A DNA stretch of 64,000 nt from Pseudomonas mandelii (GCF_900106065.1 NZ_LT629796.1:4309501-4373500); one strand, 5' to 3'. Shown: positions 35,474 through 43,953, counted from the first letter of the stretch. Numbers and translations are program-made. Notes: generated by a model from the letters alone, not told the origin.

Positions 35474-35570
35474 CCTCTTCGCGGGCAAGCCTCGCTCCTG
35501 CGGGGTTTGTGGCATATCCATCATTCGGGATGCGCCAGAAACCCTGCAGGAAAGAGGCTGCCCGCGAAGG
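35474..35570. repeat. REPIN (diverged, GGCTTGCCCGCGAA type)
   Basis: CCTCTTCGCGGGCAAGCCTC (35474-35493) faces GCAGGAAAGAGGCTGCCCGC (35546-35565). The right copy has several changes. It lies between convergent genes. Confidence 0.8.
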
Positions 35571-35581
35571 CCATCTAAAGG

Positions 35582-35896
35582 TCAGGCGCTGACCTTGAGC
35601 CCAATCAACCCGGCAATAATCAACGCCACACTGGCCAGCCTGAACAGCGCCATGGATTCACCAAACAAAATGATCCCGGCGATCACCGTGCCCACCGCAC
35701 CCACACCGGTCCAGATCGCATAGGCCGTGCCCAGCGGCAATTCCTTCATGGCAAGGCCCAGCAAGCCAAGGCTGATCGCCATGGCGGCAACGGTCAATGC
35801 GGTGGGGAGAGGGCGGCTGAAACCATCGGTGTATTTCAGGCCGACGGCCCAGCCGACTTCGAACAGGCCGGCGAAAAACAGAATGATCCAGGACAT
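35582..35896 (-). CDS. sugE: SugE/Gdx-type SMR guanidinium exporter
   Basis: A 104-residue four-helix small multidrug resistance protein. The start [20 protein letters not shown] carries the essential membrane Glu (Glu 13) and the [17 protein letters not shown] context of the SugE/Gdx branch. Members of this branch export guanidinium by proton exchange. The gene is preceded by a guanidine-II riboswitch (35918-35968), which supports that role strongly. GGAGG lies just before the ATG. Confidence 0.94.
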   Translation of the reverse strand: MSWIILFFAGLFEVGWAVGLKYTDGFSRPLPTALTVAAMAISLGLLGLAMKELPLGTAYAIWTGVGAVGTVIAGIILFGESMALFRLASVALIIAGLIGLKVSA

Positions 35897-35917
35897 GAAA
35901 GACCTCCATCGATTGAC

Positions 35918-35968
35918 GGGGTCGTCCCCAGATTAATGACTCGATCGAGCCGCGAGGTCGTCCTCGCG
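35918..35968 (-). ncRNA. guanidine-II (mini-ykkC) riboswitch before sugE
   Basis: On the minus strand two hairpins with identical ACGA loops precede the gene: CGCGAGG-ACGA-CCTCGCG (35968-35951) and GGGG-ACGA-CCCC (35929-35918), separated by about 21 bases. Tandem stems with ACGR loops define the guanidine-II class. The second stem ends about 15 bases before the sugE ribosome binding site, fitting translational control. Confidence 0.92.
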
Positions 35969-36015
35969 TTGCGCCATAGAGTGCCCATCATTAACCCGGG
36001 GATCAAGTTTGCGGA

Positions 36016-36981
36016 TTACTCGGCCGCTTGCTGAACTGCGGTTTCCCGGTCTTGTTTTTCGCTCATGCGACGGAAATACGTCGAGAGCAACGCCCCCGAA
36101 ATGTTGTGCCAGACGCTGAACAGCGCACTAGGCACCGCCGCCAGTGGCGAGAAGTGCGCACTGGCCAACGCAGCACCGAGGCCGGAGTTCTGCATGCCGA
36201 CTTCCAGCGCCAGGGATTTGCGTTGGGCCAGCGGCAACTTGAACAGGCGCCCGGTGAAGTAACCCAGCAGATAACCGAAGCTGTTGTGCAGCATCACCAC
36301 AGCCATGATCAGCAGGCCGGACTCGGCAATCTTCGCCTGGCTGGCGGCCACGACGGCGGTGACGATGATCACGATGCTCACCACCGAAATCAGGGGCAAT
36401 ACTTCCACCGCATGACGCACCCGGCTGCCGAGCAAACGCTGGGCAACCACACCCAGCACGATCGGCAACAGCACCACTTGCAGGATCGACCAGAACAGCT
36501 CCATGAAGGACACCGGCAGCCACGCCGAGGCCAGCAGCCAGATCAGCGCCGGGGTCAGCAGCGGAGCGAGGAGGGTGGTGACGGCGGCGATGGCCACCGA
36601 CAGCGCCAGGTCGCCGCGCGCCAGCCAGGTCATCACGTTCGACGAGGTGCCGCTTGGGCAGCAGCCGACCAGGATCACGCCGACGGCGATTTCCGGTGGC
36701 AGGTGAAACGCCTGGCAGAGCAACCACGCCACGCCGGGCATGATCACGAAATGTGCAACCACGCCCAGCGCCACGCGCCACGGATGGCGAGCGACTTCGG
36801 CGAAGTCTTCGAGTTTGAGTGTCAGGCCCATGCCGAACATCACCAGGCCCAGCAGCGGCACGATCGCGCCTTTCAGGCCGATAAACCACGTCGGCTGCAA
36901 GAACGCCACGACCGCGAAAATCAATACCCAGTAAGCGAAGGTGTTGCCGACAAAACGACTCAATGCAGCGAGGGCGCGCAT
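36016..36981 (-). CDS. bile acid:sodium symporter (BASS) family transporter
   Basis: A 321-residue membrane protein with about nine or ten helices, of the BASS/SBF family; members import organic anions with sodium. The ATG at 36981 follows AAGGA at the right distance; the in-frame start at 37020 lacks one. VILVGCCPSGTSSNVMTWLARGD is the conserved family block with the crossing helix region, and LEVGMQNSGLGAALASAHF is the second. The C-terminus is polar. The physiological substrate in pseudomonads is unknown. REPIN copies lie upstream. Confidence 0.9.
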   Translation of the reverse strand: MRALAALSRFVGNTFAYWVLIFAVVAFLQPTWFIGLKGAIVPLLGLVMFGMGLTLKLEDFAEVARHPWRVALGVVAHFVIMPGVAWLLCQAFHLPPEIAVGVILVGCCPSGTSSNVMTWLARGDLALSVAIAAVTTLLAPLLTPALIWLLASAWLPVSFMELFWSILQVVLLPIVLGVVAQRLLGSRVRHAVEVLPLISVVSIVIIVTAVVAASQAKIAESGLLIMAVVMLHNSFGYLLGYFTGRLFKLPLAQRKSLALEVGMQNSGLGAALASAHFSPLAAVPSALFSVWHNISGALLSTYFRRMSEKQDRETAVQQAAE

Positions 36982-37020
36982 GGCCTGATCCTTATTATTA
37001 AGTAACACCACAAAAACCAA

Positions 37021-37110
37021 TGTGGGAGCGAGCCTGCTCGCGAATGCGGTGTATCAGTCGACATAAATGCCGACTGTCACAACGCCTTCGCGAGCAGGCT
37101 TGCTCCCACA
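37021..37110. repeat. REPIN (GAGCCTGCTCGCGAA type)
   Basis: TGTGGGAGCGAGCCTGCTCG at 37021-37040 and the inverted CTTCGCGAGCAGGCTTGCTC (37086-37105) flank the spacer. It sits between the BASS gene and rdgC. Confidence 0.9.
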
Positions 37111-37126
37111 GTGATATCACACGCTT

Positions 37127-38047
37127 TTAGATCCCTTGCGGAAGCTCTTCACCGCCCAACGCTTCAACCAGGGCCGGCAGGAAGTCGCCGAAGGTCAGCA
37201 TCATCAAGGTGAAGCTGGCGTCCAGCTGGCCGAGGGCTTCTTCGCCGCCGTCCTGTTCCGCCTGGTCTTGCAACAGGTCTTCGAACTTCAGGCGCTTGAC
37301 CACCATCTTGTCGTCGAGGACGAAAGACAGCTTGTCTTGCCAGGCCAGCGACAGCTGAGTCACCACTTTGCCGGTGCTCAAGTGCAACTGGATTTCTTCG
37401 CTGGTCAGGTCCTGACGCTTGCAACGCACGATGCCGCCGTCTTCGTGGGTGTCGCGCAGTTCGCACTCGTCCAGCACAAAGAAGTCGTCCGCGGCTTTCT
37501 GGGTGGTGACCCATTCGGTCATGGTCGCGGTTGGCGACATTTTAACGGTCAGCGGACGTACCGGCAGTGTGCCGATCACTTCGCGCAGGGTCGACAGCAG
37601 GTCTTCGGCGCGTTTCGGGCTGGCCGAGTTGACCAGGATCAGGCCTTGTTTCGGCGCGATGGCGGCGAAGGTCGACGAGCGACGGATAAAGGCACGCGGC
37701 AGGAACGCCTGGATGATTTCATCCTTGATCTGGTCGCGTTCCTTTTTGTAGACCTTGCGCATTTGTTCGGCTTCGATCTCTTCGACCTTTTCCTTCACAG
37801 CGTCACGCACGACGCTGCCCGGCAAGATGCGCTCTTCCTTACGGGCGGAGATCAGCAGGAAGTCGCCGCTGACGTGCACCAGGGGGGCATCTTCGCCTTT
37901 GCCGAAGGGCGCGACGAAACCATAGGTGGTCAACTCCTGGCTTGCACATGAACGCGCCAGTTTGGTGGCCAGTGCAGTTTCCAACGCCTCGGCATCAAAA
38001 GGCAGATCTTGGGTCAGGCGATAGATAAGCAGGTTTTTGAACCACAT
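37127..38047 (-). CDS. rdgC: recombination-associated protein RdgC
   Basis: RdgC is a ring-forming DNA-binding protein that limits RecA access to DNA. The 306-residue protein starts at the ATG at 38047 ([18 protein letters not shown]) with AAAGGAGAG upstream. The family blocks FVPPFGK-like ([12 protein letters not shown]), [11 protein letters not shown] and [17 protein letters not shown] are clear. The final residues GGEELPQGI match a normal end. It precedes (in genome order) the tRNA block and is transcribed away from it. Confidence 0.96.
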   Translation of the reverse strand: MWFKNLLIYRLTQDLPFDAEALETALATKLARSCASQELTTYGFVAPFGKGEDAPLVHVSGDFLLISARKEERILPGSVVRDAVKEKVEEIEAEQMRKVYKKERDQIKDEIIQAFLPRAFIRRSSTFAAIAPKQGLILVNSASPKRAEDLLSTLREVIGTLPVRPLTVKMSPTATMTEWVTTQKAADDFFVLDECELRDTHEDGGIVRCKRQDLTSEEIQLHLSTGKVVTQLSLAWQDKLSFVLDDKMVVKRLKFEDLLQDQAEQDGGEEALGQLDASFTLMMLTFGDFLPALVEALGGEELPQGI

Positions 38048-38157
38048 GGGGCGAGTCTCTCCTTTATACAAAGGGGGGCATTATTCTCTTAGCGAAGCCA
38101 TAGGCCAACCCTTCTCTAAGCCTTTGGAAGGCCTGCAAAAATTATTGTAAAAAGTGC

Positions 38158-38186
38158 TTGCCAGAGGTTGGGTCGCTCCGTAGAAT
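38158..38186 (+). promoter_or_regulatory. promoter of the first tRNA-Val/tRNA-Asp unit
   Basis: TTGCCA (38158-38163), a 17-bp spacer and TAGAAT (38181-38186) end 22 bp before the first tRNA-Val. GC-rich GCGCGCC follows the -10 element, like the stringent-control discriminators of stable RNA promoters. Confidence 0.7.
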
Positions 38187-38207
38187 GCGCGCCACACCGA
38201 AAGTGAA

Positions 38208-38283
38208 GGGTGATTAGCTCAGCTGGGAGAGCGTCTGCCTTACAAGCAGAATGTCGGCGGTTCGATCCCGTCATCACCCACCA
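38208..38283 (+). tRNA. tRNA-Val (anticodon TAC), copy 1
   Basis: A 76-base cloverleaf with acceptor stem GGGTGAT/ATCACCC, anticodon arm TCTGC-CTTACAA-GCAGA, T-loop GGTTCGATCCC and encoded CCA end. Confidence 0.97.
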
Positions 38284-38301
38284 TTCGCTTTAGTGTTACG
38301 C

Positions 38302-38378
38302 GCAGCGGTAGTTCAGTCGGTTAGAATACCGGCCTGTCACGCCGGGGGTCGCGGGTTCGAGTCCCGTCCGCTGCGCCA
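38302..38378 (+). tRNA. tRNA-Asp (anticodon GTC), copy 1
   Basis: A 77-base cloverleaf with acceptor stem GCAGCGG/CCGCTGC, anticodon arm CCGGC-CTGTCAC-GCCGG, T-loop GGGTTCGAGTCCC and encoded CCA. It lies 18 bases after tRNA-Val in one transcript. Confidence 0.97.
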
Positions 38379-38419
38379 TATTCGGTAACCTGGAATGCTG
38401 AACGCCAGGTCACCACGGA

Positions 38420-38446
38420 AAAGCCCGCTCAATGCGGGTTTTTTTC
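38420..38446 (+). terminator. terminator of tRNA unit 1
   Basis: CCCGC pairs with GCGGG across a TCAAT loop, followed by seven T residues. Confidence 0.85.
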
Positions 38447-38567
38447 TGTCTGTTGTTCCTGCGGAATGTGTTGTTTCACCGGTTTTCAGATTTTTTTGAA
38501 GATTTATTCAATTAAATCAACACTTTACGAAAATCTGTGGCACAATGCGCCCCGCAACGAAGGTAAA

Positions 38568-38643
38568 GGGTGATTAGCTCAGCTGGGAGAGCGTCTGCCT
38601 TACAAGCAGAATGTCGGCGGTTCGATCCCGTCATCACCCACCA
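38568..38643 (+). tRNA. tRNA-Val (anticodon TAC), copy 2
   Basis: Identical over its 76 bases to the copy at 38208, including the encoded CCA. It lies 360 bp downstream of copy 1. A possible -10 CACAAT is at 38541-38546 but the -35 is unclear. Confidence 0.97.
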
Positions 38644-38662
38644 CTTACTTTCAACGCTACGC

Positions 38663-38739
38663 GCAGCGGTAGTTCAGTCGGTTAGAATACCGGCCTGTCA
38701 CGCCGGGGGTCGCGGGTTCGAGTCCCGTCCGCTGCGCCA
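38663..38739 (+). tRNA. tRNA-Asp (anticodon GTC), copy 2
   Basis: Identical over its 77 bases to the copy at 38302. It lies 19 bases after tRNA-Val copy 2. Confidence 0.97.
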
Positions 38740-38781
38740 TATTCGGTAATCTGGAACGCTGAACGCCAGGTCACCACACAG

Positions 38782-38807
38782 AAAGCCCGCTTTATGCGGG
38801 CTTTTTG
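38782..38807 (+). terminator. terminator of tRNA unit 2
   Basis: AAAGCCCGC pairs with GCGGGCTTT around TTTAT, with a T run. It also faces the convergent catalase-like gene and could serve both strands. Confidence 0.88.
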
Positions 38808-38824
38808 CTGTCCGGGGTTTGGCT

Positions 38825-39958
38825 TTATTGCTCGGCGTTGCGGCTGTGGCGGTAATCGCTGACCGCTTCGTACACCGCCTTGCGCAGACGGTTGATCCCG
38901 CCAATCGGGCGATGAGCCTCAAGCCCGAACCACGGGTTGAACGATTGGTTATCGCATTGCACGTTTAGCGCTGGCGTGTCGAAGTCCTGGGCGGGCAGCC
39001 TGATCCGTGCCACGGTTTCGAACGGCGCATCCTTTTCCTTCCATTGGATACTCGTGTCCTCGATCGGCATGTACTTGCCCGGATCCTGGCGCTGGATCTG
39101 CAAGACAAAGCACGCGGGCACCCGATCCGTCGACAACTGCTGATTCAGCGCATTGCGTAAAAAATTCGGCAGCTTCTGGTTCTGCGCCGGCAACGTGTAG
39201 GCCGGGCAACTGTCAGGGTCGGGCGTCACCCGAAACTTCGCATTGGCGTTACCGAACTTGTAGGGTGAGACCGAAAAGTACGTCGTCTGCGTCGGGCTTT
39301 CCGGCGCAGGGGAGAGTGTCGCCAAAGCGATAAACAGATGACGGACCTGCCACGTGCGCGGATCCCATCCGGGGAAAAACGCCATCAGCTTCTTGCCATC
39401 GGCCTGGGCGGCCACATTCTGACGGTATTCGGCGACATCGCTGACGAAGAAATTCGGGTGGCTGAACATCACAAAGTCCTGTTCGCCACGGCTTTGTTGA
39501 TCGGTGAGCAGTTGTTTGCCGGGCACGTCGTGCAACTTGATCGCCATGCCCCGGGCATCGCGGATACTGTCGAACTGTGGATAGGCATTGCCGTTGGACA
39601 GCCGCATCGTCGCTTGCCAGGTTTTGCCGGGTTCGCTGAATACGCCCTGACGCAGCGCTTGCGTCAGATCCGGCAGGACCTGGACTTCGGCCTTCACGCA
39701 GCCATGGGCCTTGGCGTGCGCATCACGCAGGTAGCGGGTGCTTTCCCGGTGCTGATCGACGATGCGCACGGCCGTCTGGATGATGTCCTGAGTCATCGCC
39801 GCTTCGCCATTCGGGATCAGTTCTTCAGCGGATACCGGTCCACTGTGCTGCCAGGCAAACCACGCCGTGGCCAGCGCCCAGCCGAGCACTCCCAGGCCCA
39901 GTACCCACAACAGGGTTTTGCCGAGAAAGGCGCCCAACCACATCCACAGTCTGCTCAT
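38825..39958 (-). CDS. membrane-anchored catalase-fold (SrpA-like) protein
   Basis: A 377-residue haem protein of the catalase superfamily, shorter than true catalases (about 480 or more residues). An N-terminal membrane helix (LGKTLLWVLGLGVLGWALAT) should place it facing the periplasm. RDAHAKAHGCVKAEV holds the likely distal His. The C-terminal RLRKAVYEAVSDYR has the RxxxY pattern of the proximal Tyr ligand. The gene starts 4 bp inside the end of the di-haem cytochrome gene, so the two are translationally coupled and probably work together. Small catalase-fold proteins may act as peroxidases; the substrate is unknown. Confidence 0.85.
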   Translation of the reverse strand: MSRLWMWLGAFLGKTLLWVLGLGVLGWALATAWFAWQHSGPVSAEELIPNGEAAMTQDIIQTAVRIVDQHRESTRYLRDAHAKAHGCVKAEVQVLPDLTQALRQGVFSEPGKTWQATMRLSNGNAYPQFDSIRDARGMAIKLHDVPGKQLLTDQQSRGEQDFVMFSHPNFFVSDVAEYRQNVAAQADGKKLMAFFPGWDPRTWQVRHLFIALATLSPAPESPTQTTYFSVSPYKFGNANAKFRVTPDPDSCPAYTLPAQNQKLPNFLRNALNQQLSTDRVPACFVLQIQRQDPGKYMPIEDTSIQWKEKDAPFETVARIRLPAQDFDTPALNVQCDNQSFNPWFGLEAHRPIGGINRLRKAVYEAVSDYRHSRNAEQ

Positions 39959-41772
39959 GGCAATTGTGCCTCCAACGGGCCGCCCAACACTTTCAGATAC
40001 TCCAGCAGCGCCCAGCGCTCCTGCGGTTGCAGCAGGCGACCGATGACGCCGTTACCCAACTTGCCAGCACGGAATTCGTGGCCGCTGTTGTGATTGCCGG
40101 TGATGCGCGTGTCGAACTTGAAGCCATTGGTAAAGGCCTCGGTGCGATAGCCCAGGTGCCTGGGGTCGTACTCGAACGTGCCTTTGAAGAAGGTCGTTGC
40201 GCGTTCATCCTGGGGCGAGAGCAGTTGATAGAGGCTTGGCACCGAACCGTTGTGCAGAAACGGCGCCGTCGCCCAGACGCCGGCCAACGGACGGGCCTTG
40301 TAGGCGCGCAATTCACGCACGCCAATCGGCAGGCCGAAGCCATCCATCTCCGGACGCTCGGCCTCGGGGATTTTCGCCTCGCGATAAGCACGGTTTCCGA
40401 CGAAAGCGGTGACGTAGGCCAGGCCTTTGGCTGACGAGAGTTTGCTCATGTCCAGCGGTTCGGCGGGCGGCGGCTGCAACTGCACATCCAGTTTCGCCAG
40501 CTCCGCCGGGTCCCATTGCAAGGCGCTGAGGTCGAAACGATGGTCGGCGATGTTATTGGCCGCGCCCGGGTCTGTGCCGATGTAATCCACCGGCAGCATT
40601 TTCAGGTGTTGCACCCAGCGCCCGTTGGTCTGGACCGATCGAGGCACGTGGCAACCGGCGCAGTTTTCGCTGAACAATTCGCGACCTTTGACGGCCAGAG
40701 GCTTATCGACAGCGCCGAGCAGCGCTTCGGGCCAGGCCGGTGGTTTGAGTCGTTGCAGGGTTTGTTCGATCTGGTGCAAGTCGCGCAAGCGGACACTCGA
40801 CGGATAGCGCTCGTCACCTTTGAGCGGCTGGCCATTGGCGTCGAAGAAATCCAGGGTGGCACCGACGCCCAGCGCTTCGCCGATGTTGCGGGCCATCGGT
40901 TGCTGCGCCGAACCGTTCCATTGCACCCAGTCAAAGGTCCACATGTCCCACAGTTGCGGGTAGTCCACCGGCGCATCCGCCACGCGGTAATTATCAGGTG
41001 AAATCGCATCGCCGAAGCTGGCATTGGCAATGCGCCCGAAAGCGTCGGTGCGGCCGGGGCCTTCCTCGGTCGGATAGAGCCCGCGATGGGTATCGTTCCA
41101 GGCCACTTTCACGAACGTATTGAGGGAAGCTTTGAAGTCCTGGCGCAACTGTTGGCGGTGGGTGTCGTAGTCCTCGCCCAGCACGTTGCGGGCGAAACGT
41201 TCGAATTTCCACGGGTTGTAATAAGTCGAGACCAGGCTGGCGACAAGTGCTTGTCCGAAACTGCCACCGCGTAGTGTAGGAACACTGGAAGGCAGGACAT
41301 GCTGCGCCGAACCGCCGTCGATCCGCACGGCCTGGCCATTGAAACGCAATTCACCGGTGTGGCAGGCGGCGCAGGTGATGTCGAGGAACTCGTCCTGGCT
41401 GCCGGGGTTTTGATGGCGGGCAAACCCCAGGGGCAAGTTGGCAGGGTTGTTCGGTGTGGGTTTCTGCTCGGGGTCGATCAGGAAACCAAAGCGTGCGAGG
41501 TATTCCGGGGCGGCGAAGCGTTGTTCCGAGAAGGGCAGTTCGAGCTCCTTGAACCAGTCATAGCGCAAGCCTTTGACTTGAGTGCCCTGGGGGGTGAAGT
41601 AGTAAGTCTGGCGGTCGGCGGCGCTCCACTGTTCCAGGTAATGCACCTGTTGTGCGGGGGACCAGGTCGGCAATTTCGGGTTGGCGACGTAGTACAGCAC
41701 CACGGCGAGGCCCAGCCCCAGCAGCACAGCGAACAACGCCAGCAGGCGGAATAAGAGGCGCAAGATAAACAT
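39955..41772 (-). CDS. membrane-anchored di-haem c-type cytochrome (cytochrome c peroxidase-like)
   Basis: A 605-residue protein with an N-terminal membrane helix (LLFRLLALFAVLLGLGLAVV) and two haem c sites: TCAACHTGEL (about residue 135) and NCAGCHVPRS (about residue 372). It resembles the large di-haem peroxidase/RoxA-like group. It is the upstream gene of a two-gene operon with the catalase-fold protein. The likely role is electron transfer or oxidation of an organic substrate in the periplasm (inference). The conserved PFLHNGSVPSLYQLLSP near the C-terminus is typical of di-haem peroxidases. Confidence 0.88.
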   Translation of the reverse strand: MFILRLLFRLLALFAVLLGLGLAVVLYYVANPKLPTWSPAQQVHYLEQWSAADRQTYYFTPQGTQVKGLRYDWFKELELPFSEQRFAAPEYLARFGFLIDPEQKPTPNNPANLPLGFARHQNPGSQDEFLDITCAACHTGELRFNGQAVRIDGGSAQHVLPSSVPTLRGGSFGQALVASLVSTYYNPWKFERFARNVLGEDYDTHRQQLRQDFKASLNTFVKVAWNDTHRGLYPTEEGPGRTDAFGRIANASFGDAISPDNYRVADAPVDYPQLWDMWTFDWVQWNGSAQQPMARNIGEALGVGATLDFFDANGQPLKGDERYPSSVRLRDLHQIEQTLQRLKPPAWPEALLGAVDKPLAVKGRELFSENCAGCHVPRSVQTNGRWVQHLKMLPVDYIGTDPGAANNIADHRFDLSALQWDPAELAKLDVQLQPPPAEPLDMSKLSSAKGLAYVTAFVGNRAYREAKIPEAERPEMDGFGLPIGVRELRAYKARPLAGVWATAPFLHNGSVPSLYQLLSPQDERATTFFKGTFEYDPRHLGYRTEAFTNGFKFDTRITGNHNSGHEFRAGKLGNGVIGRLLQPQERWALLEYLKVLGGPLEAQLP

Positions 41773-42034
41773 CCTTGTCGATTTTGTAGCTCTCTTATGC
41801 CTCAGCGCTTGAGGTGCGGCAAGTGGCCATTACGCCAGATGCTGTGGGATCCGGTATTCGTCTCTGTGGGGTCCAAGATGACAGAAGCTTCATCGCTGCA
41901 ATCCCGAAATGCGTTAAAACACCTGAACTTATCAGAAGTTTCCTGCTCTCATGCCGGTAGCCATTGGTCGTGGCCGCCTGATAAGCTCGCGGCTTTACTC
42001 GATTGCCCTTTAGGCGCATGAACAAGGAAATAGC

Positions 42035-42748
42035 ATGAAACAGCATCGGTTGGCGGCGGCGGTGGCCCTGGTTAGCCTGGTACTTGCGGGTTGTGACTCG
42101 CAGACCAGCGTAGAGCTGAAAACCCCGGCGCAAAAAGCTTCCTACGGGATTGGCCTGAACATGGGCAAGAGCCTGGCTCAGGAAGGCATGGATGACCTGG
42201 ACTCCAAAGCCGTAGCCCAAGGCATCGAAGACGCCGTCGGCAAGAAAGAACAGAAGCTGAAGGATGAAGAACTGGTCGAAGCCTTCGCAGCACTGCAGAA
42301 GCGTGCTGAAGAGCGTATGGCCAAAATGAGCGAAGAGTCGGCAGCCGCCGGCAAGAAATTCCTCGAAGAAAACGCCAAGAAAGCGGGTGTCACCACCACT
42401 GCTTCGGGCCTGCAATACGAAGTGGTCAAGAAAGCTGATGGCGCACAGCCAAAGCCGACCGACGTAGTGACTGTTCACTACACCGGCAAGCTGACCGACG
42501 GCACTACCTTTGACAGCTCCGTCGACCGTGGCAGCCCGATCGATCTGCCGGTCAGCGGCGTGATTCCGGGTTGGGTCGAAGGCCTGCAACTGATGCACGT
42601 TGGCGAGAAGTACAAGCTGTACATTCCTAGCGAGCTGGCCTACGGCGCCCAAAGCCCAAGCCCGGCGATTCCAGCCAACTCGGTGCTGGTATTCGACCTG
42701 GAACTGCTGGCGATCAAGGATCCAGCAAAAGAAGACGCCGCCAAGTAA
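42035..42748 (+). CDS. fklB: FKBP-type peptidyl-prolyl isomerase, FklB/Mip-like lipoprotein
   Basis: A 237-residue protein with a lipoprotein signal (MKQHRLAAAVALVSLVLAGC, Cys 20). A helical dimerisation domain (about residues 30-125, with YGIGLNMGKSLAQEGMDDLD) precedes the FKBP domain (about 130-230). The FKBP core shows VTVHYTGKLTDGTTFDSS, VIPGWVEGLQLM and YKLYIPSELAYGAQ. Such Mip-like proteins assist folding of envelope proteins. AAGGAA precedes the ATG. It is followed by a terminator hairpin and no partner gene. Confidence 0.94.
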   Translation: MKQHRLAAAVALVSLVLAGCDSQTSVELKTPAQKASYGIGLNMGKSLAQEGMDDLDSKAVAQGIEDAVGKKEQKLKDEELVEAFAALQKRAEERMAKMSEESAAAGKKFLEENAKKAGVTTTASGLQYEVVKKADGAQPKPTDVVTVHYTGKLTDGTTFDSSVDRGSPIDLPVSGVIPGWVEGLQLMHVGEKYKLYIPSELAYGAQSPSPAIPANSVLVFDLELLAIKDPAKEDAAK

Positions 42749-42765
42749 TCAGCGTCTGCTTTAAA

Positions 42766-42796
42766 AACAACGCCTCGCTTTATGCGGGGCGTTGTT
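42766..42796 (+). terminator. terminator-like hairpin after fklB
   Basis: AACAACGCCTCGC pairs with GCGGGGCGTTGTT over 13 positions including one G-T pair, with loop TTTAT. The tail has few T residues, so termination efficiency is uncertain. Confidence 0.7.
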
Positions 42797-42998
42797 GCAT
42801 CTGGCGTTCAGCGAGGGTAAACAAAGCGAACGGATGCTGTACGGTGCAGTCATAGCCATTGAGGACGCCGTGCTAGCCGCGCCGGCGCGCCAAGTCAATG
42901 AAATCTTGGGTTTTTTTATGTGAGTAAAAAACGCCCGATCTGAGTTGAGCCCTTATGAAACGGGGCTTTCAGCCGTGAAATATAGCTCTGTTCACAAG

Positions 42999-43023
42999 GT
43001 TATCCACAATTTGTGTGGATAAC
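42999..43023. promoter_or_regulatory. two perfect DnaA boxes in inverted orientation
   Basis: GTTATCCACA (42999-43008) and TGTGGATAAC (43014-43023) are exact reverse complements separated by 5 bases. Each contains a consensus DnaA box TTATCCACA. The site ends 8 bases before the GGGAGG ribosome binding site of the next gene. Confidence 0.75.
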
Positions 43024-43041
43024 ATTTCAGCGGGAGGAATG

Positions 43042-43497
43042 ATGAAAGCACCTTGGAATTTCGCTCGTTTCCTGCCACTCGCCGGACGCCTGCTTGCCCG
43101 TGGACGTTTGCCGACCCTGCTGTTCGCCGTCGCCAGCAAAGGGGCCAGTCAGGGCAACCGATTGGGCAAACTCAAAGACGATCTGCGCCTGATGCAGGCA
43201 CTGTGCCTGGCCTACTGGCGTGGGGAGTACCGCGCCATCAGCCCGAAGGCGCTGATCTCGGTGGTGGCCGGCCTGATGTACTTCCTCAGTCCGGTGGATG
43301 CGATCCCCGACTTCATCCCGGTATTCGGCATGCTGGATGACATTGCCGTGCTGGCCTGGTTGATGAAAGTCCTCGACGATGAACTCAATGCGTTCCGTGC
43401 CTGGCGCAAACGTCAGTTGCCGGAGAAGCTTGCGGTGGTGGAGCGGCTCCCCGATACACCTGAGCAACTTCAGCTTCAAGGCCCGAAAAAAACCTGA
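43042..43497 (+). CDS. YkvA-type DUF1232 protein
   Basis: A 151-residue protein with the DUF1232 (YkvA) core: SPKALISVVAGLMYFLSPVDAIPDFIPVFGMLDDIAVLAWLMK region at about residues 70-115. The ATG at 43042 is preferred because GGGAGG at 43032-43037 is well spaced for it; ATG at 43039 is too close. One or two membrane-associating helices are likely. Function is unknown. An inverted pair of DnaA boxes just upstream overlaps the probable promoter or leader, suggesting DnaA control (inference). Confidence 0.82.
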   Translation: MKAPWNFARFLPLAGRLLARGRLPTLLFAVASKGASQGNRLGKLKDDLRLMQALCLAYWRGEYRAISPKALISVVAGLMYFLSPVDAIPDFIPVFGMLDDIAVLAWLMKVLDDELNAFRAWRKRQLPEKLAVVERLPDTPEQLQLQGPKKT

Positions 43498-43611
43498 TTC
43501 GATTGAGGATCGTCCTTATATTCATACCCCCCGCGACCGTGGCCGCTGTTAGGATTACACTTCTAGGGAAAAGTGCCGACTCGCTAAGTGTCGTTGTCCT
43601 ACGGGGAAGTC

Positions 43612-43953
43612 ATGGATATTCAGATAATCACACGCGAAGGCGAGCCCGAATACGCGGTTTTGCCGTGGGCTCAGTACCAGGCTCTACTGAAAGCAGCAGG
43701 CATCAACCAACAACCGGCGCCCGACACGCCGGCGCGTCAAGCAACATCATCAGACCCGATTCTTCCAGGTCTGGATCAACTACGCAGTTTGCGCGAAGGG
43801 AAGGGCATCGCCATCGAGGCGCTGGCCCGCACGGTAGGCATCAGCCCGTCTTATCTGGCCCTGATCGAAAGTGGCGAGCGTCTACCCGACGCTGCGATTC
43901 GCCGCAGTCTGGCCTGGGAACTGACGGTGCCAGGGTGGAGGGATGAATCGTGA
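43612..43953 (+). CDS. helix-turn-helix (XRE) regulator, 113 residues
   Basis: A small DNA-binding protein with an N-terminal segment MDIQIITREGEPEYAVLPWA that resembles the prevent-host-death / antitoxin-like beta motif, then a C-terminal HTH: LRSLREGKGIAIEALARTVG and ISPSYLALIESGERLP (about residues 62-100). The ATG at 43612 follows GGGGAAG. It overlaps the next gene by 4 bases. The N-terminal look suggests a possible antitoxin, but no toxin motif is visible next to it. Confidence 0.8.
   Translation: MDIQIITREGEPEYAVLPWAQYQALLKAAGINQQPAPDTPARQATSSDPILPGLDQLRSLREGKGIAIEALARTVGISPSYLALIESGERLPDAAIRRSLAWELTVPGWRDES

Noticed and set aside
38208..38739. tRNA block considered as an integration site for a genomic island
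   Set aside because: No integrase gene and no partial tRNA repeat are present; both units are intact and end with their own terminators.
39955..41772. Di-haem cytochrome considered as a MauG-type maturation enzyme
   Set aside because: At 605 residues it is much larger than MauG and there is no amine dehydrogenase gene nearby.
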